From NCBI RefSeq assembly GCF_958298935.1, contig NC_084929.1, positions 3,038,001-3,102,000 of the forward strand: a stretch of DNA of 64,000 nucleotides, written 5' to 3'. Of the stretch, positions 1 to 12,862 are shown in pieces; the first letter of the stretch is position 1, and the number at the start of each line of letters is the position of its first letter. The notes under the pieces were generated by a model, which made no database searches, was not told where the DNA came from, and saw only the letters and a program-made list of their open reading frames with translations. Origin of the DNA: Phragmites australis (Eukaryota > Streptophyta > Magnoliopsida > Poales > Poaceae). A program made the position numbers and the translations under genes.

Positions 1-80
1 GCACAATTGCAGGCTACATACATTCCACAAACCTGTCAGCTCCACGAAATTGGTGCTCTCAGGGTCTGCATTGCACTGCG

Positions 81-1659
81 ATGGGGAGGCATTCTTGCTG
101 CTACAAGCAGAAGTTGAGAAAGGGGCTCTGGTCCCCTGAGGAGGATGAGAAACTCATGAATCACATAACAAAACATGGCCATGGCTGCTGGAGCTCTGTC
201 CCTAAACTCGCGGGTATGTACAAAGAAATCTTCTGCACTTGGTTCTTTTCAATTACCAGCTCTCAATTCTTTCCTTCTCTTCTTCTGCAATTTGCTCTTT
301 CCCATTACCAACTCCAATTCTTTCATTTTCTCTACACCATGAAATTTCTCTCAGTCAGTCCAATTATCTAAAATAAACCTGACGAATTGTTGCAGGGCTC
401 CAAAGGTGCGGAAAGAGCTGCAGGCTCAGGTGGATAAACTATCTGAGGCCAGACCTCAAGAGGGGGGCGTTCTCTCAGGAGGAGGAAGGCCTCATCATTG
501 AGCTGCATGCTGTCCTTGGGAACAGGTAAATTTAAGCCTCATAAGCAGTATCATAATTCATGACTGAATAACCGCAAAGCAACACTTGGCAATTTAACTA
601 ATATTAGCCCTTCCGTTTTCCATGAGAAGGTGGTCTCAAATTGCAGCACAGCTTCCTGGGAGGACTGACAACGAGATCAAGAATCTATGGAACTCGTGCA
701 TCAAGAAGAAGCTGAGGCAGAAAGGCATTGATCCCAACACCCACAAGCCCCTCGCCGAGGCTGATCGCAGTGGAGCAGCTCCCACCATCAGCACCGAGAG
801 GACCTCAGGGTCCAGTGACTTCAACCCGTCAAGTGCTGGTGCTCTGGGGAACTTGAGCCACCTCCTCAGTGAGACAGCCCAATCATCGCTGCTGCTGCCA
901 GTGTATGACAAGAATCGCACTGAAACTCCAAACTTGGCACGCCCTAAGGTGCTACCAAAGGAGTTATTTCTGGACCAGCTTGCTGCTGGCCACGAGAGCC
1001 CGTCAACCTGCCGCTCATCAGGGCCAACGCTGTATTTCCCTTTCCAACAGCCATTAGGTTACAGCAGTGAAAGTGGCAGTGGCAACGGTGCAAATATGAA
1101 TTCACTCTGGTTCAACCAGACTGACTTCAACTGCAGCACCATGTCTACTGTGATGCCACCAGTTTCACCATCGGCCCTCTCGACATCAATAGGGCTGAAT
1201 CTCCCACCAGATAATACTCGACATGGAGGCACTGGCATTGGAAGTGCCCCGGTAGACTCATTCTACTGGGATGGTATTAATCCTAGCAGCAGTAGCAGTA
1301 CTGGAAGCAGAGGAAGCAACAGTATGGGATTCGAGCCACAGAGCACAAGCTCAATTTTGGAGAACAGTGTGTTCCCATGGACGGACATCGGACAAGAAAA
1401 GGATACAAGAGCTCACTTAGTAGAGGAACTTAAGTGGCCTGACTTGCTCCATGGAACCTTTGCCGAAACGACCACAGCCATGCAGAACCAGAGCCAATCA
1501 CTCTATGATGACGTGATCAAGGCAGAGAGCCAATTCAACATGGAAGGGATATGTGCTTCTTGGTTCCAGAATCAGCAGCCACAGCAACAGCTGCAGGCAG
1601 CACCAGACATGTATGACAAGGACTTGCAAAGAATGCAACTGTCTTTCGAGAATATCTAG
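81..1659 (+). CDS. R2R3-MYB transcription factor (MYB61/MYB86-like), three exons
   Basis: Nuclear DNA-binding transcription factor. Exons are 81-213, 396-525 and 630-1659; donors at 214 and 526 and acceptors ending at 395 and 629 are GT/AG and keep one frame, giving 430 residues. The start is chosen because the protein opens [20 protein letters not shown], the usual N-terminus of this family. Repeat R2 (about residues 14-61) has tryptophans at 17, 37 and 57; R3 (about 67-112) has F70, W89 and W108. The segment after R3 ([19 protein letters not shown]) is typical of the MYB61/50/86/55 group, whose known members regulate secondary wall, cellulose and carbon allocation. The bHLH-binding signature is absent from R3. 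The rest is a Ser/Asn/Gln-rich, probably disordered activation region. Both introns lie at the conserved R2R3-MYB positions. Only 80 bases of upstream sequence are available. Family assignment is firm; the exact orthologue is an inference. Confidence 0.95.
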
Positions 1660-1969
1660 GCATTATGTTCCACCATATGGAACAGAGAAGACCAGCAGAA
1701 TCAGAAACTTGTAATGTTCACAGATTTGTGCACAGAACTATGCTGAATTGCTTACATAGTCGATACAGAAATCAACCTCTATAGCTGTTCCTCAGTTAAA
1801 GACCCTGCAATATCGTGGAAAGGACACCCCTGGCCTTAGAAGTGGCAGCAGAATGCATAGAAAAGTATGTTCTATAGTCTCCCTTTCTTTCTCTTGAAAA
1901 TTGTTATTTTCTTTTGTACATGACAACTCAACTTTTGGATATGAGTTTGTGCTCACTCTCTGTTTATCA

Positions 1970-1975
1970 AATAAA
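1970..1975 (+). promoter_or_regulatory. Possible polyadenylation signal of the MYB gene
   Basis: An AATAAA hexamer lies about 310 bases after the MYB stop codon, in AT-rich sequence that follows a T-rich stretch. It is a reasonable 3'-end signal, but plant polyadenylation signals are weak and the true cleavage site cannot be read from sequence alone. Confidence 0.35.
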
Positions 1976-2819
1976 TATAGATAGGCATGGACAAAACTGC
2001 ATGTGTCGGTAGCTCTCACAAACCATGCAAGTAGTCCCAAACTTTTCAACCGCTGCCATGCACGTCGATGCAAATTAATTATTGCATGTTGTATTTTTAT
2101 TTCTTTTGAGAAATTGCCGACAGCAGCAGTTGTATATTTGTAAAGGTGGAAAATTGGAATATTGACCTCCCCTTTTCCTTTCCAGATTCTGCAGTAAACT
2201 TTTGTGTGGAGAATCCAAATCTACCCGATCGCTTTCTACTTGAATACAGGCATGGAAAAGGATTGGTTGATCTGACAGGGTCCAAAGGGGCAATCATCTT
2301 CAAAAGAAAGTAAACATATTCGGGAACAGAAAGGAGGCAACTATTTATGAATATCAACCTACCGTGTAGATTGGGCAATATATGAAGCCTCAATGTGGTG
2401 AGACTCAACATATGCTCAATTCGATCTGTGAATCATTGCTTATGTGACATAGCCATGATATGTTGTGTAAATTTAGCCTTGCAAAATCTGTAAATGGTTT
2501 GTACTTTGGATACGAGTTAAATATTCAGCTGCCAGGGGACTGAAGCCATGTTGCATGCTTCTTGGGTCTATTCCACATTGTTTGTGCAATGAGCTAGGAA
2601 CAACTTTAAGGATGATGGCACAACCCCCTCAAACTAACTATGATTGAATAAGGCCAATAGAGTAAAAGAGCCTTGCTATGATTGAATAAGGCTGATGAGT
2701 AAAAGAGCCTGGTTTTTCAACATCTTCATTCAGAGGTACATTATGTAAAATGGGAGCTACAACTTTAAGCATGAGGGAATGCCTTAACTCTCAAGCTATT
2801 AGTTTTTGAATTGAGGAAC

Positions 2820-3233
2820 CCTGCTCGCACCAGCTCCCTCTATTTATTCTCAATAACAAATCTTATCTATAAGACTAACTAATAGATCTTTATCTCTATC
2901 TAATCTGATCTGATCTCTAACAGCTAATCTTATCTCTAACTTGATGCTACAGTGCAAGCGACGCTACAGTTAGAGATAAAATTAGTCGTTAGGGATCAGA
3001 TTAAATTAGTTAGAGATAAGATCTATTAGTTAGTTAGAGATAAGATTTGTTAGTTTAGATTGTTAGGGCCGGCTCCTATATAAAGGAGGGTACATCACCC
3101 ATTGTAATCAAGCAAGAAGAATAGATCTAGTTCCCAATCCACAAATATGATGTCTCCCCAATCTATGGTCTAATCCCTCCCCTAGCAGCCCACGCCACCC
3201 GACTATCCTCCCGGTGGATGATTATCTAGCATG
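2820..3233 (+). mobile_element. LTR-retrotransposon remnant (copia-type LTR end suspected)
   Basis: A TATA-like motif (CTATATAAA, near 3077) is followed by sequence resembling the transcribed part of an LTR. The block ends in CA at about 3233, followed directly by TGGTATAACC, which resembles the common TGGTAT primer-binding site of plant copia elements. Most of the block is a long inverted repeat, listed separately. No gag or pol reading frame follows, so at most a solo or truncated LTR is present. The left boundary is uncertain. Confidence 0.4.
2857..3049. repeat. Long imperfect inverted repeat (hairpin), arms about 84 bp
   Basis: The left arm 2857-2940 and right arm 2969-3049 are near reverse complements built from reiterated TTATCTCTAAC / GTTAGAGATAA motifs. 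A 28-base loop (2941-2968) contains the short repeat GCTACAG. A transcript would fold into a rod of about 80 base pairs. It sits inside a probable LTR remnant. Confidence 0.8.
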
Positions 3234-3239
3234 GTATAA

Positions 3240-6200
3240 CCCCTTCAAGCTAGCAACATAATATTAGAGTATATTAAAGAACAATAGTATTATCAAGTTA
3301 TATTTAACTACAAATATAATGATATAGTTTTCATATGACTGATCCAAACAGTTTTTAAAATATTGAATTAGTTTAGAAAGTTTGATCACATATAGTCTAA
3401 AACATCTAAATAAGAACGAAGGATTACAATGCTAAATCAAGCAAACAGCTACTGGAGACTGAGTTAACAAAAAAAGAAGGAAAAAAAATTGTGTTGCTCC
3501 TACTGATGTACAATTGTGGGACCATGTCATCGGCTCAGCTAGATTGTTAATTGATTTTGCTTGGCTTTTCTGGTGGGCTTCTTTCCTTATGACTAGTCAA
3601 AACTCAAACCAATATCAATTCTAGGTTTATTTTTAGCATCAATTGGTTCCGAAGAAAAAAGAGATTGGTTTAGAATTTAACGGTGATCATTTTATGCCAT
3701 ACAACTAATGGGGAATGGCCATGCGCACGAAAAAGCTGGCATAAAGTGACCGGTCATTGGATTGTTCACAAATGCAATGAGACCAATAATGCTGATAAGG
3801 ACCATTAGCACTAAAAAGGCAATTAGAGAAGCCTAACAATTATGAAATCTACTAATCTGCCAATAAGAAAAAAAAACTATTTTCTGTCTCTAGATTCTGT
3901 AAAGAACTAAAGATACATCACACTTGTCAAGAGCTTGATTATGTACCAGGATGTTTCAACTTATGTGGCGTATGCACTTTAATTTCCTTTGTTTATATCA
4001 TGTGCCTGCTTGGACGCATGAACTGCATTATTGGATGTATCTGCAGGTTTCAAAAATGAACATATCAATTAAAAGGGAAGCAAAAAAGAAGTATAAAAGG
4101 GAAGTAGACGTAGCAAGCCATAAAAATAGCAACTGAGGAACGACAGTGCTCTTCCAGATGGAAAAGACATTTAATTTATATTTAATATTTAGTCTCAACA
4201 TTGCCATTGCCAACAGTGGTACAATGGTGTCCAACTAACATCATCATTAGCGAGTGGAAGATAACAGAACAGAAAAAATAATATCACAAAATTAATCGAG
4301 CCACAAAAAATAAGGTAGAGTTAGAATCTGGGATATCATAGTTTTATGCTATTCAGAGGTCCGATGGAATAAAGAATATCCAAAAACCAGTTCACTGATT
4401 CCATTTGGCACAAGCCATAACACAATTGATCATGATCAAATTTACGTTAAAAAAAAAAAGAAAAAAAAGGATAAAAAAAGCACATTCGGATAAAACTGAT
4501 TTGGTTTGCTAAATATGTGAACTTTAGGCAAAGGAAGAATTCAAACTCATAAGAGATCCTTTTTAGAAGAAAATCAAATATTACACAGCATTAGCAGGAA
4601 AACACAAAAGACAGGACAAAGATATATTCCTGCTTGATAACGTGCTGAAGGTTCTTCCCTCTATATGACATCAGCATGATGATAAGCATATGAAAGCACA
4701 CTGGGGAAGCCTGTAGCCAAGAAAGTACTCCAATGTTAGGGGGCTGCAGCTGTCAAGTTAATTTCCGTTATTTTTAACATTCTAAACAATCAGCATTAGT
4801 CCTTTACACTTTTAGAGACAGTGCCATCAGTTGTTGACCTGCGGCTGCGCATTTGTGCCAACAGATGTCAAAGCTGGTGGACATTTTTGTACTTTGGTGA
4901 TTTCTGAACAGTTACCTCCAAAATCAGCAACCATATAAGTAGCAATCTCTCCATAGTGCATAAGTACGTATGGAGCCCACAAGAACAAAGCTGTAACCAT
5001 GGTCACATGAACCATGTTAGAGGGAGAAGCACAAATTTGCAGAGCTAAATCCATGTTATTAAAAAATAGGTGCAGTAAATCAAAAGGAATGACCTAAAGT
5101 CATAAAACAGAATTAAGGAGCTAAAAGAAGCAGGTAATACAGTAGGAAGCACCCTCTATCAGTACAGAGTGCCAGTGAAATGCGATACAGCCACAGGAAA
5201 GTATACTGGTTCTGAATGATTAGCTGTGTTGTTGATGTATGCTATCCTATCAAACCATGTATGACACCTTCTACATGATTTATCCCAAATTGGAGTGCCA
5301 GACAAAAAAGAGTATCAATGGATTATGGATCTGATTGCCAGAGTTAATTACCAATTCAGGTGATCAGAAAGGTTAGTGAGTGCATCCACAAATATAGAGT
5401 TTGTTGCGGTATATGATCTGGTGATATCCACTCTCTTTCATGCATTTTAAGGCACATCACACTCCACGTGACTGGTATTAAGATGAAAGCGGGCAATTAG
5501 TATATAAATTAAACAACACATCCCCCTTCTGCACGCTGAAGTCATAATCCAACAACAATAAGCAACACATTGCAGTATGCAAATGATAGTGTCTGTGCTT
5601 TGTCGGTTAAATCCTTTTCTACGGAGGTTGAGTATAGAGAATGGAAACAACTGCATACTGCAGCTAATGAGTTTCACAGGCCACAGCACGGTCTTTTATC
5701 GAGGATTTTGGCTGGCGATACCCTTTAACAAATAATTGAAATGCAATCTCATACCAACTTATATTCCGCACAAAATTGTAGTTTATAGTAGGACGTAACT
5801 AATAAATAAATTCCTTCAGTAGATGTTCAGATGATGCAGGCATCAACCATCCATAATTATGAACAATGTGAGCATCCATAAAAACTGATTGGCCAAGTAT
5901 GGCTTCAGAGTTTAGACTCAGAGAAAGAGTGTGGTATTCATATCAAGTCAGCTAGCTTTCTTATCGAGTGATGTATGGCACAAGATCAGTAGTAGGCGCT
6001 AAAACAGAGGCCATTGAAATTTCTGCTTTGCTGGTTTATGCCATCCAATCAGCTGCAATCATATACACAGGAAAAAAAAATGCTCTACTGACTAAGCAAT
6101 CACTGTGCCTGCAAAGAATGGTAAGTCTTTGTGATACACAGATGGGTGACATGGGTCCCAGACAGCACTAAAGCATTTTTATTTTTCCATGTAAAAGAAG

Positions 6201-7170
6201 ATGATAGTATCGCATCACACGTACAGATGAAAACCACAGCTAGATTTGTTGGGGCTTATTCCTAGGGAATCAGGGGAGGAGCAAAGAATGGGTTGTGCCC
6301 GGGGCTGGATCGGAGTCTCAGTATCCTTTTATCCCCCTAAATTTGCTAGCGCGGGCTTCCATGGAATTTTGGGCCTAGGCTCCAGGCTGAAACCCTGGCA
6401 GCCCGGGCCCTGTCTCTGCACCTGCTTGGGAGAATTCTTACTTTTCAAGAGGTAACACAATTCTACTTGTTTATAACAACTATTTGGTTTGTTTTTCAGA
6501 TATTTTATAGGGCCTGATGTTATGAACAATGGTTTGGAACGGCAAATTACATACTGACTTAATGCGTGGAGACAAAGCAAGGTGCTAGGAAAGGTGATAC
6601 GAATTGCATACTGACTGCCATTCTGTTAGGATGATACAAACATGGATATCGTCATAATGTCATACTACCTCCAAGAAAATAAAAGTCAGTCTTCACTCTT
6701 CAGATATACTGTAAATAAGTTTTTATCGTGAGTAGCATTATATACAGAGTGTTTATAGCTCGCCGATACACCAGATAGCCCTGGTCCAAAAAAAATTGGA
6801 TACACCAGAAAGCTCAACATCAAAACCTAATAATTTGCAGCTAAGAGTGCTTCTCGCACAGAGCTAATGGGGCAGCACTGCAATTAGCTGCAGATCTAAA
6901 CGCTATGTTACTACAAGCTTGCTTCATTGTTAAACCTCAATAGGCATGAAAATTCATTTGCAAAACTTTCAGGTTTTGATCAGTGAGTAACTTCACTCAA
7001 CGTATTCCACAGAAATCATGCACTCTTGCAAACACTATTCAAATGATTTTGACAAGCTAGGATTGCACAGCCTACATCCACAAACACCCGGGGAGCGGCA
7101 TTCACAATCAGCATCATGGCATCAACAGGTGAGGTGATCAGGTGAGTCCATGACTCATCGCCTGAACGCT
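3240..7170. other. Gene-poor intergenic DNA; possible decayed minus-strand exons near 4.6-5.0 kb
   Basis: No reading frame here matches a family I recognise. On the minus strand, 4939-5012 is bounded by TTACAG and GTAACT and is open for 24 codons, including the stretch APYVLMHYGEIATYMVADFG. A phase-compatible continuation follows a CTACAG acceptor near 4713 and stops after about 15 codons. This could be the 3' end of an unrecognised or decayed gene, or chance. A GC-rich island at 6245-6440 also has no recognisable content. Otherwise the block is AT-rich with simple A-tracts. Confidence 0.3.
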
Positions 7171-7179
7171 AAACCCTAT

Positions 7180-7900
7180 CTAAGCCTGACAGTAACAAAC
7201 CACCAGACATGAGCGCGATGCAGCAATCAATCCCCTGGCGTGAACCACATACCAATTGGCCCCACTGAGATCCACCGCGCCTTCACCCGGCACCACCGTT
7301 ACCGCGAGAGATGCTTCGTCGGTAAGCGTAGCAGCGGCAATGCGGAATCGACCCCGCCCCCTATACGGCCAGCGCGAGCCCGTCTCCCTCCTCCGGTTGG
7401 GGAACCGCGCGGGCGGGTCGAGCGGCCGCCCCGGCGCACTGCGCCCCGCCATTGGTGCCGAAATTCGAAACGCGTGTACGAATTACCACTACACAGCACA
7501 CACGCGCACGACAAAAGAGATTTAAGAGAGGGGGGTACCAACCGTTCGCTCAGGTCAAGTCGGTCGCCGGTGACTGCGGCGACGGAGGGAAGGAGGAGCG
7601 GGGAGGGGGGTGGGCACGGAGGTGATCGCGCATTCCCGCTTCGGCTCGCTTCTCTCTCCCTCTCTCTCTCTCTCTCTCTGCCTGCGTGCGCTTGGAAGTT
7701 TTCGACGGAGCAGAGGGGAAGGGAGGGGAGGCTGAGAGGGCCGGAGGAAGTGGTGCATTGTAGGGCTGCAAAGCCCATGTAACAGACGATAGCCTGGCCC
7801 AGGTCTGGCCAGAGCAGTTGGGTTTCCTTTTCCTCTGTTCCGAGTTGCCACGCCGTCTTCTAGGGTTTGATTGGATTGAGCTCCGCCTACCTCGCCAATC
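7180..7900 (-). promoter_or_regulatory. GC-rich island with CT microsatellite; possible promoter/5' exon of a minus-strand transcript
   Basis: Strong GC enrichment, a (TC)n tract at 7661-7679 (a CT-poor/GA-rich leader when read on the minus strand), and a plausible minus-strand donor (GAACG followed by GTTGGT, about 7547) suggest a leader exon. Overlapping open frames occur on both strands but have low-complexity Arg/Pro/Ser composition and match no family, so none is called as a gene. No convincing downstream coding exons were found. Confidence 0.3.
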
Positions 7901-8832
7901 CTTTGGTGTAAGAATCAATTGTTGCGGTTTCACAGATCTCCTTCTTGAGGAGGATTAATCGTCGTTATTAGTCCACATGATGATAGACTTATTTTTATAT
8001 CCATTGACTAAGTTAGATAGTTGTGGCCATCTCACTCGAGTCTATTGAATTCGACGTTGGACATTTTGTTCTACAAAAATAACCAATGATTGAATGAATT
8101 TACACTTCAGGTAAACTGAAGAATCATGGTAATATTGTAATAATAATGTAAAATTTATGAAGTCAAGTTGAGACTTAAAGTACATAGTGTAGATCTCAAA
8201 TTATGTGACTGACATGTTGAAGATAATCATCAAATATGGTGTAGATCTCACGGTAGTAGGATGCATAATCTAACATTTGTCAGTAGATATCTATGTTCCT
8301 ATTAACTTGTGTTATGCTAATTAGAATATTTGAAACAACACATTGAAGGTAGTCACTAAATCAAGATGATAAAATATAGACCTTACAATAATGGTGGATA
8401 ATCTGTAAAAATATGATAGATTCCATAGTTTCATTATCTTGTGTTTCACAAAATTAAATAGAGGTAATCACTTTATTTGATTTTGTATTGTAATTCTGCT
8501 TGAGCACTTTTGGTCATAAGAGCTCTTTAGGCTTAATTAAGGTGAATTAATATATAATTCTACAAGAAAATAATCTCAATTGAAAAATTAACATGGTCGT
8601 TAACACAACTACATGTTATAGGGAATGCATAATAGCAAACACATTGAACATTACAGTATTCCAGATAATACAGGGTCTGAAATGCATATTTACATGATAT
8701 AAATATAATATAGTGTAATATATTTTAAAATAAGAGGGTTTAAATGTAAAACGACAAGACACTATATATTTGTAACGCAGTTTAAACAAAAATTAGGTGT
8801 TTTCCCTGTAAAAATTCAGAGACGTTAGGCTA
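7901..8832. other. AT-rich gap, nothing recognised
   Basis: About 900 bases of AT-rich sequence with no long frame, no clear terminal inverted repeats and no RNA gene. Confidence 0.5.
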
Positions 8833-8896
8833 CCGGCCGAATGGGCCAAAGCAACTTGGGTTAGGACCCATATAGCCTTTGGGCCCATTCGGCCGG
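8833..8896. repeat. Short near-perfect inverted repeat
   Basis: CCGGCCGAATGGGCCAAAG (8833-8851) pairs with CTTTGGGCCCATTCGGCCGG (8877-8896), with one extra G on the right, around a 25-base loop. It marks the left edge of a GC-rich block and may be a transposon end or a cruciform-forming site. Confidence 0.75.
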
Positions 8897-8901
8897 GGAC
8901 G

Positions 8902-10640
8902 CCCCATAAAAAGAAAGGAATGGGGGTTAGGGTTACCCCACCCCCGCTGTCGCCCCTCTCCTGTGTGGTGTTGTCGTTGGAGAGGCCAATGCTACCATCG
9001 GGCAGGTTGGGGTCACTAATGGGTAGGCTGGTGCGACGCCAGGTGAGGTTTCGGGTGGCCAGTCACTGTTGCACGGCTATACACCACGCTGCCATTGCTT
9101 GAGTAGTCCAGGTCACCGTCGCCTGGGTAGAAGTCGTCGCCTGGCTGTCCTCGGGCAGGCCAGCGCCGGTGCGAACCGAGCCGCATGTGCCCGGGAAGTG
9201 GTCGGGTGCGAGAACGCCGTTGTCGAGTGCGCTGGAAGGGCCATCGATGCTCGCCAATTGTTGGACGGAGCGGACGAGTGCCACCACCAGGATGGATGGA
9301 TGGCAAGCGCCACCAGCCGAGCATGCCCGAGTGTCCGACGACCGCTTGGGGCGCCTTGCTAGAGTGGGTGAGGAGCCATCGACCTTTGGTTGGACGCAGA
9401 CCGATCGCATTCATTGGGTCAAGGCCGGACGAGGGCAGGCCCCCAAAGGGAGGCCAAGTCGCCGTCTAGGCAAGACGGGCCACCATCGAACAAGTTGGCT
9501 CAGGAACCAAATAAGGGCAGACCAAGGTGCCGTCAGATAGGGCGTGACGCTAGAGTACGGAGTGCCACTAGAGGGCAGATCTCTGCCGGAGAGCGGAAGT
9601 GGCGCCGCTAGAGGACGAGTGTGGCCGGATCGGACCATCCGCCGTTAATGTGCGAGTGCCACTGGATTTAGGTGGGGTTATGCCAGCTTTCGTTAAGCGC
9701 CAGATGGGTGAGCGACTGTTGGGCTAGCATCACCATATGGCTGACAGGCGCCGCCAGTGGGGACTCATCGCCAGAGAACATAGGATGGATGCCACCGAAT
9801 GCACAAGTAGGATATGAGTGACTTCATTTTTCTTACCCCGTGTGCTTCTTCTGTGCAGAGGCCTTCATGCCTCTGGTGTTCTTCTTCGCTATGGTGTTCT
9901 TCTTCGCTATGGTGTTTGTCTTGTCGTCGATGAAGAAGTAGAAGAATCGTTGTTGCAATGGACTTTCTTTGCCTCTAATCGGATTTGCGTTGATGAGCGT
10001 CGTGGAGAGCGCGATTGCATTGCCTTCGTAGCGTAGTGTAGCGAGTTCATCGTCTTCGTAGCACAGTGTAGAGCGTGTTGATAACGTATTACAAGTAATT
10101 GTATAGAGACAAAAGGTAGAGGAAATAAAAATTCTTGTTATTGATTTATGAGATGTTTATATATTCATACATGTTGAATAGATATGATAAAATGATATAT
10201 ATATTAAAAAGACATCTATTTTCAATAGTTAATAAATTGATTATATAGTTAAACAACTAATGAGTAGTTATTCCACCGCACCAACTAGCCCATAGTATGC
10301 AATTTCGCTTTTTCGCATGCTCATCTCGTTTCCTCTGTCCCAGCTTTTTAGGCATCGTTACCACTACACGTGGAGCAACAACAATGGGCACTCGATATAA
10401 ATAAATCAAAATGTGGTGCATGAGGGGACTAAAAGCGTAGTGGGGCCCACTCGCGCCTCCTCCGACCCCACTCCCGCCTTATGTGAAAATATTTAATTTT
10501 TTTGTTACTCTACCGAAATAGCAATTTCTCCTAAAAATGATAAACAGATCCTCTAGATTTATGACTGTAGAACTATTAACAAATTTACCACTCAGTCCGA
10601 TGACAGGTGAAAAAAAAAATCAAATGCCTCCACGTGGTGA
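8902..10640. other. GC-rich block followed by AT-rich copia-LTR-like sequence; no intact gene
   Basis: 8902-10070 is GC-rich, with several overlapping short open frames on both strands and short internal duplications (for example CTTCTTCGCTATGGTGTT twice near 9890-9920). At 10076 the sequence TGTTGATAACGTATTACAAG begins, resembling the start of many plant copia LTRs, and AT-rich sequence follows. The simplest reading is a decayed retroelement. No polymerase motifs are left. Confidence 0.3.
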
Positions 10641-11080
10641 GCGTGCTTAATCCTCGCCAGGCCTAATCCCACTCAATCCTCAGGTCTAATTGAATATCAT
10701 TAACACCTCCCTCTTTTCGCGTAACCGCGTGGGCACCGACCCCTGGCCGCTCGCGCCAGCGCACCTGCCGCCACGTCACCCGCCGGGGACCCACACGAGC
10801 CCCGGTCTCCCGGGTCCGCTCCCGCCACGCGTGGCACTGCTACCGGAGGGGAGGGGGGCGTGGGGCCCTTCTCGAGCTCGACCTGCTCCTCCGCCTCCTC
10901 CCGCGGGCGCACGCAGCTGTTCGCCTCGATCCGCCGTGGCGCCGCTTGTGTGCTCCTGGATCGCTGGTCCGCTGCTTTTCCTTGGATGAGCCGTAATGCC
11001 AAGCGCTCATGAGTCATAACACTCCCTTTATTTACTTGCTTGGGTAATTAATTAACGGTTGGCAAAGTTTAATCACTCGG
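10641..11080. other. GC-rich island, no gene assigned
   Basis: Proline/arginine-rich open frames occur on both strands (about 100 codons each) without recognisable motifs. It could be a promoter or leader fragment or captured DNA. Nothing further can be supported. Confidence 0.3.
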
Positions 11081-11283
11081 ATCGGTTGGTCTTATCCAGA
11101 TATACACATGCCATGGCCCATGGTCTCTTTCAGGACGACTATCCCTTCCGAATTTTCTGACTGTAACGTTTGCACCTATCTGCAGGAGAGGAGATCATGC
11201 TCAGTACTACCGGTGCAAATAAAAAGCATGCTGAATAACTTGTGGCTTTCAGAGGTCATTTGTCGGCAATTATCACACAATAT

Positions 11284-12638
11284 CACTACTATAAAATACT
11301 ATTTTTAATAATTAGAGTACATTTTTACAGTCCATTCGTTTGAAAAACTAGTGTGCGGTTAGCGAAGATCCGCTATAGTTATAGACCGTTTGTGAAAATA
11401 TATTTTTACAGACGATTACTTATACGAACCGTTTCTAAAAATATGATGATTATCACAGTTAATATAAGGAACTATCTGTGTAAATGCTATTTTTATAGGT
11501 ATTTTTTTATATGAACCGTTTGTGAAAATAGATCATTTCCACAAGCGGTTCACATAAGGAACCACATGTGAAAATGAGTGATCGATTATCTTAAAAAAAT
11601 TATAATTTTTTCATATGAATTCGGATGAGGATAAACTTTATATGAAAATTGTATCACTTGACGAGATCTACAACTTTGTAGTTGAAAAGTTTTTCATTTA
11701 AAATCATTTACATGTCCAAATAATCATAAATAGCTTCAAATAAAAAACTTTTCAACTACAAAGTTGTAGATCTCGTCAAGGAATACAATTTTTATATGGA
11801 GTTTGTCCTCATCCGACTTAATATGAAAAAGTTATAAAATTTTTAAGATATATTATCACTTATTTCCACATGCAGTTTACATATAGAACCGTTTGTGAAA
11901 ATGATGGTCATTTCTACAGACGGATCATATAAGAAATCGAATGTGAAAATAAATGATAATATATCTTAAAAAATTCATAACTTTTTCATACTAAGTCGGA
12001 TGAGCACAAACTCTATATGAAAATTGTAGCTCTCGACGAGATCTACAACTTTATAGTTGAAAAGTTTTTTATTTAAATTCATTTAGATACCCAAATAATC
12101 ATTTGAAGTTTCGGATAGAAAATATTAAAAGGATTGCATATGGTGTTAGTATCACTAGTAGTTCTCTGATGGGATGGTAAGGGAGGTTCGCGCGAGCTGA
12201 GAGGTACCGAGTTCTTGCTAAGAACCGTACGCGCGCATATTTCACGCAAAAAATCGTGTGACTTGCGACGTCGCGATTGTGGGGGTGCATGGTTAGTTAA
12301 ATTTTTTTTTGCTTTTTTTGAATAAAAAAATGTCGATTTGGAGAACAATTATTACAGGCGGTCCGCTTAAGGAACCGTCTGTGAAAATTAATTTCTACAG
12401 ACAGTTCGCTTAAGGAACAATCTATGAAAATCGGTTTCTACAGGTAGCCCGTTTAAGAAACCGCCTGTAAAAACCTATTTTCATAGTCAGTTCCTTAAAT
12501 GAACCGTCTGTGATAATAGATTTTCACAGGCGGCTCTTTTACGCCTGTGAAAATCAAGCCTTTGATTACAAACGGATACGCTAAACGTCTGTAAAAATGA
12601 ATTATCAACTGTCTTAAAAATAGTTTTTTATTAGTATG
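11284..12638. mobile_element. Non-autonomous CACTA (En/Spm) transposon, complete
   Basis: The left terminus CACTACTATAAAATACTATT is matched by an inverted right terminus ending TTTATTAGTATG at 12638. Both ends are flanked by the 3-bp duplication TAT (11281-11283 and 12639-12641), the target size of CACTA elements. The subterminal regions carry many copies, in both orientations, of a motif close to GAACCGTTTGTGAAAAT, as expected for transposase-binding sites. An internal palindromic pair (GATCTACAACTTTGTAGTTG near 11670 and its complement near 11755) is present. No transposase frame exists in its 1355 bp, so it must move in trans. Confidence 0.9.
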
Positions 12639-12862
12639 TATCACTATCGCCAACCCATCATTTTGAAAACTTCAGATGCAGCGTGTAAGCATTCCATTGC
12701 TCATTAAGCAATGAGATTTCAATGAAATTTCAAGCTGACAGCATATAGTTATATAATATATATATGCACAACCTCGCCTCAATACATCTATGGGTGTGTC
12801 ACTTGCGTGCTTTTGAAACTGAAAGTCACTGATCATGTATATTGGATAGTCTAACCAATTTA

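Noticed and set aside
7240..7782. 180-codon plus-strand frame and overlapping minus-strand frames
   Set aside because: All run through a CT microsatellite and GC-rich leader-like DNA; composition is repetitive and none has family features.
9016..9640. Several overlapping 60-130-codon frames on both strands
   Set aside because: Typical of GC-rich non-coding or decayed transposon DNA; no conserved motif in any frame.
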